From NCBI RefSeq assembly GCF_019711565.1, contig NZ_JAIGNN010000001.1, forward strand, positions 496,001 to 560,000: a stretch of DNA of 64,000 nucleotides, in the 5' to 3' direction. A model generated the notes under the pieces. The model saw nothing but the letters and a program-made list of their open reading frames with translations, searched no databases and was not told the origin of the DNA. The translations under genes and the position numbers were made by a program. This document shows, piece after piece, positions 26,542-36,100 of this stretch (the stretch's first letter is position 1; the number at the start of each line of letters is the position of its first letter). The DNA comes from Qipengyuania proteolytica (lineage in GTDB: Bacteria; Pseudomonadota; Alphaproteobacteria; Sphingomonadales; Sphingomonadaceae).

Positions 26542-27013
26542 TGCAATGCCGCTTGCCCGTCGGGCGCGGACCGTCGTTGAAGATGTGGCCCAGATGCCCG
26601 CCGCAGTCGGCGCAGTGCACTTCGGTGCGCGGATAGCCGATCTTGTAGTCGGTCGAAGTGCCCACCGCACCCTTGCCGATTGCCTGCCAGAAGCTCGGCC
26701 AGCCGGTGCCGGATTCGTATTTCGCCTTCGACGAATAGAGCGCGTTGCCGCATCCCGCGCAGGTAAAGGTGCCTGCGCGCTTTTCCTCGTTGAGCGGCGA
26801 GGAATAGGGCCGCTCGGTCCCTGCTTCGCGCAGGATGTAGAATTCCGACTTGGTCAGTTTCTTGCGCCATTGCGCTTCGCTGAGCGAGACGGGAAAATCC
26901 TTCGCTTCCGCAGGCGAAGCCCCGCAGGCCGCCAGCACGGGGACGGATGCGCCGACGATCAGCCCGGCGAGGATGCTGCGGCGCGAGACGGATTGGGGAT
27001 CGAAATGGTCCAT
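26507..27013 (-). CDS. msrB: Peptide-methionine (R)-S-oxide reductase, exported lipoprotein
   Basis: 168 residues from ATG at 27013. The N-terminus has a Tat-like motif SVSRRSILAG and lipobox PVLAAC (C30), so it is probably exported folded and lipid-anchored. The MsrB domain has two zinc Cys pairs, CAGC and CADC, with GTGWPSFW and HLGHIFNDGP, and the catalytic RHCINGAAMDF. Reduces R-methionine sulfoxide. It pairs functionally with the lipoprotein MsrA at 7779-8459. The 3' end overlaps the convergent membrane gene by 35 bases. Confidence 0.95.
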   Translation of the reverse strand: MDHFDPQSVSRRSILAGLIVGASVPVLAACGASPAEAKDFPVSLSEAQWRKKLTKSEFYILREAGTERPYSSPLNEEKRAGTFTCAGCGNALYSSKAKYESGTGWPSFWQAIGKGAVGTSTDYKIGYPRTEVHCADCGGHLGHIFNDGPRPTGKRHCINGAAMDFRPA

Positions 27014-27072
27014 ACGCCTAGATACGGCGCTCGCGGGCAAAAGGTTTCACCCGCGGCGCCGCGTCATGGGTC

Positions 27073-28410
27073 TCAGAACTCGGTGATCTCGACCTCGAGC
27101 TTGCGGAAGCCGTGAACGAAGTTCGCCCGCACCCGCTCGATATCGCCTGCGACATGCACGCGAATGCGGCGCTTATGCATTTCTTCCAGCAGCACGCGCA
27201 ACTGCAGTTCGGCAAGCCGCGCGCCGACGCAGCGGTGGATGCCGTAACCGAAGGCGATGTGACGGCGGGCATTCTCGCGCGTGAGGTCGAGCTTGTCGGG
27301 GTTCTCGAACACTTCCTCGTCGCGATTGGCGGAAATGTACCACAGCACGACCTTGTCGCCTGCCTTGATCGTCTGGCCGAACACCTCCGTATCCTCGGTA
27401 CAGGTGCGGCGCATATGCGCGAGCGGGGTTTGCATGCGGAGCATTTCCTGCACCGCGTTGGGGATCACATCGGGGTTCTGTTCGAACAGCTTGCGCTGGT
27501 CGGGGTTCTTGTCGAGCTGGTAGACGAAGCCGCTCATCGAATTTCGCGTGGTGTCGTTGCCGCCCACGATCAGCAGCACCAGGTTGCCCATGAATTCTTC
27601 GGGTCGCATCTGGTTCATGGCGGGCGAATGGATCATCATCGAGATGAGGTCGTCGCCCGGTTCCTTGTCCATCGTGCGCTCGATCCAGAGCGACTGGAAA
27701 TAGGCGCCCATCTCCTTGAGGATTTCCCAGCGCACATTGTCGAGTGCGCGGACCGAGGCGAGCTCGGTATCGCCCGACCAGTCGGACCAGAAGGTCAGCA
27801 GGCGGCGGTCCTCCCAGGGGAAGCCGAACAGGATCGCGAGCATGCCGGTGGTAAGCTCGATCGAAACCTTCTCGACCCAGTCGAACACCTCGCCGCGCGG
27901 CAGGCTGTCGAGCAGCTCGCCGGTGCGCTGGCGGATCTCGCCCTCCATCTCCGCCATGCCGCTTGGCGTGAACTTGGGGGCAACCGTGCGCCGCTGGCCG
28001 GTGTGCTGGGGCCGGTCCATGGCAATGAACATGGGCAATTCGCGGGTGTCCTCGCCGGCTGCTGCCAGCTCTTCCTCGGTCAGGCGGTTGAGGATGGTGA
28101 TCCCGCCATGCTCCCAGCTGGAGGAGAAGATATCGGGCAGCGCCTCGATATGCTGGATCGCCTTGTGGCCGACCACCGCCCAATAGGGGCCGAAGGGGCT
28201 TTCGGGGATGTAGTGTAGCGGCCCTGCCTCGCGCATTTCGCGGAAGATCGGCTGCCAGCGATTCTCGAAATATATGTCGCTGCGGCTGACGTCCCACTTG
28301 TGCGGATGGTCGAAACGCTCTTCGGGATGCTCCTCGAAATGCTGCTTCAACGCTTCATAGGCGCTGGGGCTCGAACGGACCTGCGGGCGTTCAACTGCGG
28401 CAGTGGCCAT
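27073..28410 (-). CDS. Cytochrome P450, CYP153-like alkane/terpene hydroxylase
   Basis: 445 residues. Soluble bacterial class I P450. I-helix GGNDTTRNSMSGFV, K-helix EMLR followed by TPLAHMRRT, and heme loop FGYGIHRCVGARLAELQ with the Cys thiolate ligand. The region ESPFGPYWAVVGHK, GGITI and LPMFIAMDRPQH matches the CYP153 family, which hydroxylates the terminal carbon of alkanes and related chains. It needs a ferredoxin and reductase; a matching reductase lies at 31846-33078 but no ferredoxin is seen. An operator-like palindrome (28476-28493) precedes it. Confidence 0.88.
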   Translation of the reverse strand: MATAAVERPQVRSSPSAYEALKQHFEEHPEERFDHPHKWDVSRSDIYFENRWQPIFREMREAGPLHYIPESPFGPYWAVVGHKAIQHIEALPDIFSSSWEHGGITILNRLTEEELAAAGEDTRELPMFIAMDRPQHTGQRRTVAPKFTPSGMAEMEGEIRQRTGELLDSLPRGEVFDWVEKVSIELTTGMLAILFGFPWEDRRLLTFWSDWSGDTELASVRALDNVRWEILKEMGAYFQSLWIERTMDKEPGDDLISMMIHSPAMNQMRPEEFMGNLVLLIVGGNDTTRNSMSGFVYQLDKNPDQRKLFEQNPDVIPNAVQEMLRMQTPLAHMRRTCTEDTEVFGQTIKAGDKVVLWYISANRDEEVFENPDKLDLTRENARRHIAFGYGIHRCVGARLAELQLRVLLEEMHKRRIRVHVAGDIERVRANFVHGFRKLEVEITEF

Positions 28411-28475
28411 GTCTCTCTCCTCGTCGGAGCGACTCCCGGGCTGGGCCGCTCTCCTCTCGCCTGCATCCTGCCCTA

Positions 28476-28493
28476 ACTGACAGTCGTGTCAAT
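28476..28493. promoter_or_regulatory. Operator-like palindrome upstream of the CYP153-like gene
   Basis: TGACA-GTCG-TGTCA with one more matching pair beyond a single mismatch (ACTGACA against ATTGACA read on the other strand). On the gene strand the same bases include TTGACA, a good -35 box, about 80 bases before the start codon, so a bound dimer would block the promoter. The shape is that of TetR-family operators. No regulator is adjacent. Confidence 0.5.
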
Positions 28494-28560
28494 AGTGCGT
28501 TGCAAAACGGAACCTATCTATTAGGATTCGCTGCGCTATCGCTTGGATGAAAGCGACAGG

Positions 28561-29772
28561 TCAGGCGATCTTCGTCGCGCCGATCCGTTCCTTGCCCGCG
28601 CGGCCCGCCTTGCCCGACTTCATCACCCGTCGCTTGAACAGCAGCGCGCCGAAACGGATGAAGAGGATCACGCAGACTGCCTGCCAGCCGAGCGCGAGCA
28701 GGTGCGGCCAGATCGCGTCCGACTGCGCGGCGCGCGCCAGCATGGCGAAGGGGGAGGACAGCGGGAAGATCGCCGCGGTCAGCTCCAGCGGCGATCCGGG
28801 GCGCGTGATCGAAGAGGCGGCGAGGAAGAACACCAGCAGCTGCATCATGGTCACCGGCATGGACAGCGTCTGCACCTCGCGCACGGTCGCGGCCATGCCG
28901 CCGATCGTCAGGAACAGCGAGCCGAGCAGCAGGTAGCCCATGGCGAAATAGGCAATGCCGAGCGCGATGAAGGCGGACCAGCCGAGCGCAGGCTCGGGCA
29001 ATTGCGGCAGCTGGTTGCCCAGCAACAGCGCCGCCGCCCCCCCGAACGTCGCCCAGACGGCGATGCCGACGAAGCTGACGCCGAGCATGGCGAACAGCTT
29101 GCCGAGGAAGACCGCGTCCATCGGGATGGCGGCGGCGAGCACTTCGATGACCTTGTTGGCCTTTTCCTCGACGAGGTTCGACAGCACCATGCCGGCGAGC
29201 AGCATCATCAGCAGGAACAGCAGCAGCTGGCCCGCCTGCGCGGTGCGGATGCGGTCGGTCCGTGCTTCGGCGGTGCTGGTCGCGACGGGGTCGGCGGCGA
29301 CCGCGGGGAAGGTGTTGGGGGAGCTGCCGCGCGCAGTGGCGGCGATCAGGCCGACCGGGCCGCTCCACCGCTCGATCTGGCTTTCGGGCGCGGTCACGAC
29401 GGGGGCTTCGATGGTGCCGCTGACCACGGCGGCGAAACTGGCACGATCGCGCTTCAGCACCTGTGCGGGCGGCTCGCCGCTCGTGTCGGGAATGAATTGC
29501 GGCAGGACATAGCCGAGCTGCGGGGCGAGCGTGTCGCGCGCGGCCTGCATCGCGGCATTGTCCTCCGCGCTCATCGACAGGGCGACCATGTTGGTCACCG
29601 CCTCGCGCTGGACCTGCCCGCCGATCCCGCCCGCGAGCCCGCCGATGACCAGCGGGAAGAGCGGGCCGAGGAGGAAGAAGAAGAACGCGCGGCTGAACAG
29701 GATGGCGCGGAAATCGCGGCGCGCGACGACGCGCGCGGCTTCGAGCAGCGAAAGGCGGGTGGTGTCGCTCAT
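28561..29772 (-). CDS. ABC-2 type permease, NatB-like
   Basis: 403 residues with one N-terminal membrane segment (FFFFLLGPLFPLVIGG), a large extracytoplasmic domain (about 50-180) and a C-terminal group of five or six segments from about 180. NLVEEKANKVIEVLAAAIPMDAVFLGKLFAM is the conserved ABC-2/NatB motif after the second segment. Forms an exporter with the ATPase encoded just upstream (ATGA overlap). NatAB exports Na+ in Bacillus, but many relatives have unknown substrates, so the ion is not assigned. Confidence 0.9.
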   Translation of the reverse strand: MSDTTRLSLLEAARVVARRDFRAILFSRAFFFFLLGPLFPLVIGGLAGGIGGQVQREAVTNMVALSMSAEDNAAMQAARDTLAPQLGYVLPQFIPDTSGEPPAQVLKRDRASFAAVVSGTIEAPVVTAPESQIERWSGPVGLIAATARGSSPNTFPAVAADPVATSTAEARTDRIRTAQAGQLLLFLLMMLLAGMVLSNLVEEKANKVIEVLAAAIPMDAVFLGKLFAMLGVSFVGIAVWATFGGAAALLLGNQLPQLPEPALGWSAFIALGIAYFAMGYLLLGSLFLTIGGMAATVREVQTLSMPVTMMQLLVFFLAASSITRPGSPLELTAAIFPLSSPFAMLARAAQSDAIWPHLLALGWQAVCVILFIRFGALLFKRRVMKSGKAGRAGKERIGATKIA

Positions 29773-30746
29773 CGGACGGACTCCAGGGCATCTTGCTCCA
29801 GCGCGCGGGCGGCCGCCTCGCCGGCGATCTCGACGAAGGCGTCGTGCAGGCCGGCGCGTTCGACCGACAGCGAGAGAATGCCCGCCTTGCCGTCGATCAG
29901 CCGCTCGAGCAGCGCTTCGATCCCGCTGTCGGGGACGGGGAAATACCAGAAATGGCCGCCACCGGCCTTGACGTCATGGCGCGCATCGTCGGGCAGCGCG
30001 CTGCGCCATTCGCCGCTCTCGGCGCGGGTTTCGAGCCGGACCTGCGCCGGGATGCGATCACGCGCAACGTCGACCGAGCCCGCATAGGGCACCTTGCCGC
30101 CGGCGATGATCGCGACCTCGTCGCACAGGCGTTCGGCGTGGTGGATAACGTGGGTCGAGAAGATGACCGTCGTGCCGTCACGCGCCAGTTCGCGGATCAT
30201 CACTTCGAGCTTGCCCTGGTTGATCGCGTCGAGCCCGCTGAAGGGTTCGTCGAACACCACCAGTTTCGGGCGGTGGACCAGCGTGCCGAGCAATTGCACG
30301 GTCTGCGCCATGCCCTTGGACAGCTGGCGGATCTGCCGGTCGACCGCATGGCCCATCCCGTGCCGTTCGAGTAGCTCGCGCCCGCGGGCCTTGCCTTCTT
30401 CGAGCGGGAGGCCGCGCAGCGCGCCGAGAAAGGCGATGGCCTCATCGCATTTCATCGCCGGGTACAGCCCGCGTTCCTCGGGCAGGTAGCCGATGAGCTT
30501 GGCGACCTCGTGCGGACGGTCGTTGCCGAACACGCGGCGCACGCCCTCGTCCGGGTCGATTATGCCCAGCAGCATCCGCAAGGTCGTGGTTTTGCCCGCG
30601 CCATTGGGGCCAAGGATGCCGTAGATCGCGCCCTCGGGCACGGAGATGTCGACCCCGTCGACCGCCAGCGTGTCGTCGAAGCGCTTCACGAGCCCGCGCG
30701 CCTCGATCGCAAGCGGTACAGTGAGGCCAATCTCGGGTCGCGTCAT
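29769..30746 (-). CDS. ABC transporter ATP-binding protein, NatA-like
   Basis: 325 residues from ATG at 30746. Walker A GPNGAGKTTT, Q-loop GYLPEERGLYPAM, signature QLSKGMAQTVQLLG (a variant of LSGGQ), Walker B PKLVVFDEPFSGLD and the H-switch STHVIHHAERL. A C-terminal extension of about 90 residues follows, as in NatA-type ATPases. Earlier in-frame ATG codons at 30767 and 30779 exist without a clear ribosome site; the chosen ATG has GAG eight to ten bases before it. Partners with the permease gene downstream. Divergent from queG, 66 bases away. Confidence 0.93.
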   Translation of the reverse strand: MTRPEIGLTVPLAIEARGLVKRFDDTLAVDGVDISVPEGAIYGILGPNGAGKTTTLRMLLGIIDPDEGVRRVFGNDRPHEVAKLIGYLPEERGLYPAMKCDEAIAFLGALRGLPLEEGKARGRELLERHGMGHAVDRQIRQLSKGMAQTVQLLGTLVHRPKLVVFDEPFSGLDAINQGKLEVMIRELARDGTTVIFSTHVIHHAERLCDEVAIIAGGKVPYAGSVDVARDRIPAQVRLETRAESGEWRSALPDDARHDVKAGGGHFWYFPVPDSGIEALLERLIDGKAGILSLSVERAGLHDAFVEIAGEAAARALEQDALESVR

Positions 30747-30812
30747 CGTGCCAGTCTCGGTAAGCATGCGGGCGGTCATAAGGGCTGGCAGTGAACGGGA
30801 GCACACGCAAGC

Positions 30813-31868
30813 GTGGTTAATTCGCAGTTGCAGACGGACTTGCGCGAAGAGGCCGCGCGGCTGGGGTTCGTCGCCTGCGGCTTCACCTCCGCGGCTCCCG
30901 ATGCGGCGCGCGTGGCGCGGCTCGACCACTACCTTGGAGAAGGCCGCCACGGCGCGATGGACTGGATGGAAGCGCGCAAGGAGCAGCGCGCTTCACCGCA
31001 GGGCCTGTGGCCCGAGGCGAGGAGCGTGATCGCACTCGGCATGAGCTATGCGCCCGATGGAGATCCGCTGGCGCTGGCGCTGGAGCAGGAGCCGGAGAAG
31101 GCGCGGATTTCGGTCTATGCCCAAGGGCGCGATTATCACGATGTCGTGAAGAAGGCGCTCAAGGCGCTCGCGCGCTGGCTGATCGAGCGCGAACCGGAAA
31201 GCGAGCTCAAGGTCTTCGTCGATACCGCGCCGGTGATGGAAAAGCCGCTGGGCGAGGCGGCGGGAATCGGCTGGCAGGGCAAGCACACCAATCTCGTCAG
31301 CCGCGAGCATGGCAGCTGGCTGTTCCTCGGCGCGATCTATTCGACGCTCGAGTTCGCCCCCGACGCACCGGGCAGCGACCGCTGCGGATCATGCCGCGCC
31401 TGCCAGCAGGCCTGCCCGACCGACGCCTTTCCCGCGCCTTACCAGCTCGATGCACGGCGCTGCATTTCCTACCTCACGATCGAGCACAAGGGGCCGGCTC
31501 CGGAGGAATTCCGCGAGGCGTTAGGCAACCGCATCTATGGCTGCGACGATTGCCTCGCCGTGTGCCCCTGGAACAAGTTCGCCGACGCGGCGCATCGGCA
31601 CCTGAAGCTTGCTCCGCGGGAAGAGTTGCAGGCGCCGGAACTCGCCGCCTTCCTCGCGTTCGACGACGCGGGGTTCCGGCAGTTCTTCTCCGGCTCGCCG
31701 ATCAAGCGGATCGGGCGCGACCGGTTCGTCCGTAACTGTCTCTATGCTGCGGGCAATAGCGGCGCGGCATCGCTGGTCGCGCCGGTCGAGACCCTGCTGG
31801 AGGATCCAGATCCCGTGGTCGCCGAAGCCGCGCGCTGGGCGCTCGTCAGGCTGCGCCCATCTCCTTGA
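30813..31868 (+). CDS. queG: Epoxyqueuosine reductase
   Basis: 351 residues, GTG start at 30813. Cobalamin- and iron-sulfur-dependent enzyme for the last step of queuosine synthesis in tRNA. Two 4Fe-4S motifs: [16 protein letters not shown] (about 189-204) and [13 protein letters not shown] (about 245-257). The N-terminal domain has [18 protein letters not shown] and the catalytic-site segment [23 protein letters not shown], split here for length. The C-terminal 40 residues resemble a HEAT-like repeat. The last 23 bases overlap the convergent ferredoxin reductase gene. Confidence 0.96.
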   Translation: MVNSQLQTDLREEAARLGFVACGFTSAAPDAARVARLDHYLGEGRHGAMDWMEARKEQRASPQGLWPEARSVIALGMSYAPDGDPLALALEQEPEKARISVYAQGRDYHDVVKKALKALARWLIEREPESELKVFVDTAPVMEKPLGEAAGIGWQGKHTNLVSREHGSWLFLGAIYSTLEFAPDAPGSDRCGSCRACQQACPTDAFPAPYQLDARRCISYLTIEHKGPAPEEFREALGNRIYGCDDCLAVCPWNKFADAAHRHLKLAPREELQAPELAAFLAFDDAGFRQFFSGSPIKRIGRDRFVRNCLYAAGNSGAASLVAPVETLLEDPDPVVAEAARWALVRLRPSP

Positions 31869-33078
31869 GCGGGGTGTCCGCACTGGCGAGCAGCTCGGGG
31901 TCGATCTCGGCCCGGTCAACCACCAGCTGGCGGCCCTGGACATAGTCCTTCGTCGCGTTGACGCAGTCGAGCGCGATCACGCGGCCTTCCTTGAGGTAGA
32001 TCACGCTGAACTTGCCGTTTTCCGGATCGCCGCGCAGCACGGTTGCATCATAGCCCGCCGAAATACCGACCGTCTGCAGCTTGAGATCGTACTGGTTCGA
32101 CCAGAACCACGGCACGGCGTTGTAATCCTGCTTGTCGCCCATGATCGCCTTGGCGGCGCAGGTCGCCATGTCGTTGGCGTTCTGGACCGATTCCAGCCGG
32201 ATGACGGCATTGTCGGCGAAGGGATTGGCATGGGTCGCGCAGTCGCCGATGGCATAGACGTCGTCGAGCGTCGTGCGGCAATAGCTGTCGACGTCGACGC
32301 CATTGGTGCCGGCCGCGCCCGCCGCGATCAGCGGGCCGACGGCGGGCACGATGCCAATCCCGACGATGACGATGTCGCAGGCTATCCGCTCGCCGGAATC
32401 GGTCAGCACCGCGGCCACCTTGCCCTCCGCGTGCTCGATCGAGTCCACGCCGGTCGAAAGCCGCAAGTCGACGCCGTGGGCACGATGCTGCGCGGCGTAG
32501 AAATCGGACAGCTCCAGTCCGGCAACGCGCGCCAGCACCCGGTCCTGCATTTCGACCACGGTGACGTCGCAGCCCAGCTTGCGCAGGACGGCCGCCGCTT
32601 CGAGCCCGATGTAGCCCGCGCCGACGATGGCCGCGCGCTTCGCACCGGCCTCGATCTCTGCCTTCAGCGCGTCGACGTCGCGGCGCGAGCGGACGTAGTG
32701 GATGCCGGTCGCGTCGCATCCCGGGCAGGACAGCCGCCGCGCATCGCCGCCGCCGGCCCAGATCAGCTTGCGGTAGGTCACCTTGGTCTCGTCCGACAGC
32801 GTCAGCTCGTGCGCGACCGGATCGACTTCGTTGACATTGCAGCCCAGGCGCAGCTCGACGTTGCGGTCCGCCCAGAACTTCTCGGGCCGGATCATGATCC
32901 GCTCGAACGGCTTTTCGCCCGAGAGATACTCCTTCGAGAGCGGCGGGCGCTCGTAGGGCGGATTGCGGTCGCGGCTGACCATGAGGATGCTCTCCTCATG
33001 GCCGTTCTGGCGCAGGGCGATCGCGGCCTGGGCACCACCGTGCCCCGATCCGACTATGACGACGTCGTAATGCTCCAT
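31846..33078 (-). CDS. NAD(P)H-dependent ferredoxin reductase (P450/dioxygenase type)
   Basis: 410 residues. First FAD dinucleotide site [18 protein letters not shown], then [17 protein letters not shown](P) site [18 protein letters not shown], and the second FAD motif [10 protein letters not shown]. The C-terminal domain has [17 protein letters not shown], typical of putidaredoxin-reductase-like enzymes. It passes electrons from NAD(P)H to a 2Fe-2S ferredoxin and then to a P450 or ring hydroxylase. It is likely to serve the CYP153-like P450 or the P450 at 58699-60000. Its 3' end overlaps queG by 23 bases. Confidence 0.92.
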   Translation of the reverse strand: MEHYDVVIVGSGHGGAQAAIALRQNGHEESILMVSRDRNPPYERPPLSKEYLSGEKPFERIMIRPEKFWADRNVELRLGCNVNEVDPVAHELTLSDETKVTYRKLIWAGGGDARRLSCPGCDATGIHYVRSRRDVDALKAEIEAGAKRAAIVGAGYIGLEAAAVLRKLGCDVTVVEMQDRVLARVAGLELSDFYAAQHRAHGVDLRLSTGVDSIEHAEGKVAAVLTDSGERIACDIVIVGIGIVPAVGPLIAAGAAGTNGVDVDSYCRTTLDDVYAIGDCATHANPFADNAVIRLESVQNANDMATCAAKAIMGDKQDYNAVPWFWSNQYDLKLQTVGISAGYDATVLRGDPENGKFSVIYLKEGRVIALDCVNATKDYVQGRQLVVDRAEIDPELLASADTPLKEMGAA

Positions 33079-33134
33079 CGCGGCGCTGGCTGGCGCGAAA
33101 ACGCCCGCCGGTCAAGCGCGGCCTGTGGGCCGGT

Positions 33135-36100
33135 TCAGCGACCGAGCATGTTGCGCGCCATGCTCGCGACCTGAGCCAGCATGGCCGGGGCGACTGGGGA
33201 CTGTGCCTGTGCACGGGCGATCATGCTGCGGAACGACCGGACGGCGGCGTCCTGTTCCTCGGCCCATTTCGCCACCGTGCCCGGCATGTCCTTCTTCGCA
33301 TCCTTGCGCCGCGACAGCTTGCGCAGCAGTTCCAGTCGCATCTGCTGGAAATCGCGCGCGAGGCCGGAGACGAGCAGGCGCTCCCACACGTCCGACGGGC
33401 TCATCAGTGCGGCGATCGCCTGCGCCCAGTCGAGGCCGAGGCGCTTGCCGACCTCGGTGAAGCCGAGCGTGAGCGACTTGGGATCGATCCCCGTCTCGCT
33501 CGCGAGCTTGGCGAGGCCGACCGAGCCGTCGAGGTCGAACATGTGGCTGACCCGGGCGGCGATCTTCTGCGGTGCACCCGCGTCGACCAGCCTCTGTTCG
33601 AGCTGCGCTGATTGCTTGCGCGAGTCCGCCGACAGCAGCTCGTCGGTGGCATCGGACAGGATCTTCACGCCCTTTCCAAGCTCCGCGACCATGGCGCTTG
33701 GCTCGACCTTGCCCGAGGCGCTGCGCAGCACGTCGGACATGAGATTGCCGGTCGCGCCGGCAAGGCGGTCGAACAGGAGCAGACGTGCGCTTTCGGGCAT
33801 GGCCGCCGTGTCGAGCGTATCCCACAGCGTGCGCAGGTCGAACAGCTCCTCGACCATCACGAAGGCCGCCGCGACCTGCGCCAGCTCGACGCCTTCTTCC
33901 TCGGCAAGTTCGAAAGGGTGCACCATGCCGAGCCGGTTGACGATGCGGTTGGCCAGCTTGGTCGCGATGATCTCGCGGCGCAGGCGGTGGCCCGCAATCT
34001 GCGCCTTGTACCTGCCGCGCATCGGTTCGGGGAAGGCCTCGAACAGCGTCGCTTCGAGCAGCGTGTCGTCAGCCAGGTCGCTGTTCTCGATCGCGGCCTG
34101 CAGCACCAGCTTGGAGGAGGACAGCAGCACCGCGAGTTCGGGCCGGGTGAGGCCGTGGCCGTCCGCCGCGCGCCGCATCAGCGACTGGTCGTCGGCGAGC
34201 CCTTCGGTCCGTCGGTCGAGATTGCCGCCCGCCTCGAGCGTTTCGATCAGGTGCCGCTGCGAAGCCATCGCCCGCGCGCCACCGATTTCGGCGATCGACA
34301 GCGCGAGCGCTTGCAGGCGGTTGTCCTCGAGCACGATGTCGGCGACCTCGTCGGTCATCGATTCGAGCAGTTCGACGCGCTTGGGTTCGGACAGCTTGCC
34401 CGTACGCTTGGCGGCGGCCAGCGCGATCTTGATGTTGACCTCGTTGTCCGAGCAGTCGACGCCTGCGGAATTGTCGATGAAGTCGGTATTGCCGCGCCCG
34501 CCGCCCTGGGCGAATTCGATGCGCCCGGCCTGCGTGATGCCGAGATTGGCGCCTTCGCCGATCACCCTGGCGCGGACATCCGCCGCATCGACGCGCAACG
34601 GATCGTTCGCCGGATCGCCCACCGCCGCATTGTTCTCGGCGCGGGCCTTGATATAGGTGCCGATGCCGCCGAACCAGATCAGGTCGACCGGCGCCTTGAG
34701 GATGGCCGAGATCAGCGCCTCGGGTTCCATCTCGGCTTCTTCAACGCCGAGCTTGGCCTGCATCGCCTTCGACAGCTTGATGCTCTTGGAATCGCGGGGG
34801 AACACGCCGCCGCCGCGCGAGATCAGCTCGCTGTCGTAATCCTCCCAGCTCGAGCGCGGCAGGTCGAACAGGCGCTTCCTTTCCTTCCAGCTCTTGGCCG
34901 GATCGGGATCGGGATCGAGGAAGATGTGGCGGTGGTCGAAGGCCGCCACCAGCTTGATCGCCTTCGACAGCAGCATGCCGTTGCCGAAGACATCGCCCGA
35001 CATGTCGCCGCAGCCGACGACCTCGACGGGATCGCTCTGCACGTCGACGCCCATTTCGAGGAAGTGGCGCTGCACGCTGACCCAGGCCCCCTTGGCGGTG
35101 ATGCCCATGGCCTTGTGGTCGTAACCCTTGGAGCCGCCGCTGGCGAAGGCGTCGTCGAGCCAGAAATCGCGGCTTTGCGCGATGGCATTGGCAACGTCGG
35201 AGAAGGTCGCGGTGCCCTTGTCGGCGGCGACCACGAAATAGGGGTCCTCGCCGTCGGTGATGACCACGCTACCGGGATGGACGACCTTGTCCTTGACGAT
35301 GTTGTCGGTGACCGAGAGCAGCGTGCGGATGAAGATCTCGTAGCTGGCGCGACCTTCGGCGGCCCAGCCCTCGCGGTCGTTCGCCGGGTTGGGCAACTGC
35401 TTGGGATAGAACCCGCCCTTCGCGCCGGTCGGCACGATGACGGCGTTCTTCACGCGCTGGGCCTTCATCAGTCCGAGGATTTCGGTGCGGAAATCGTCGC
35501 GCCGGTCGGACCAGCGCAGGCCCCCGCGCGCGACCGGGCCGGCGCGCAGGTGGATCCCCTCGACGCGGCGCGAATAGACGAAGATCTCGCGATAGGGGAC
35601 CGGCTTGGGAAGGCCGGGGACGCGGGCGCTGTCGATCTTGAACGCCAGTGCCTCCTGCGCTGCCGGGGCGAAGGCGTTGGTCCGCAGGATCGCGTCGATC
35701 AGCGCATTGTAGAGCCGCAGCAGGCGGTCGTCGTTGATCGCCTTGACCTTGGAAAGCCCGCGCTTGATCGCGGTGCGGGCGTCCTCGATCGCCTTGTCGC
35801 GGCCGCTGCCGAATTCGGGATCGTGCCGCGCGGTGAACAGTGCCACGAGTGCGCGGGTGACGTCGGGCGCAGCCGCCAGCGCATCGACCACCGTGTAGAT
35901 CGTGAAGCCCACGCCGATCTGGCGCAGGCAGCGGTAGAAGGCGCGCAGCCAGTTGGCTTCGCTTGCCGACAGGCCGGCTTCGGGCACCAGACGGTTGAAG
36001 ACGTCGTTCTCGGCCTCGCCATTCAGCACGGCGGCGATCGCTTCCTCGATCGCGTCGGCGCGTTCGATCAGTCCCTTGGGATCGCCATCCTGCTTGAGGT

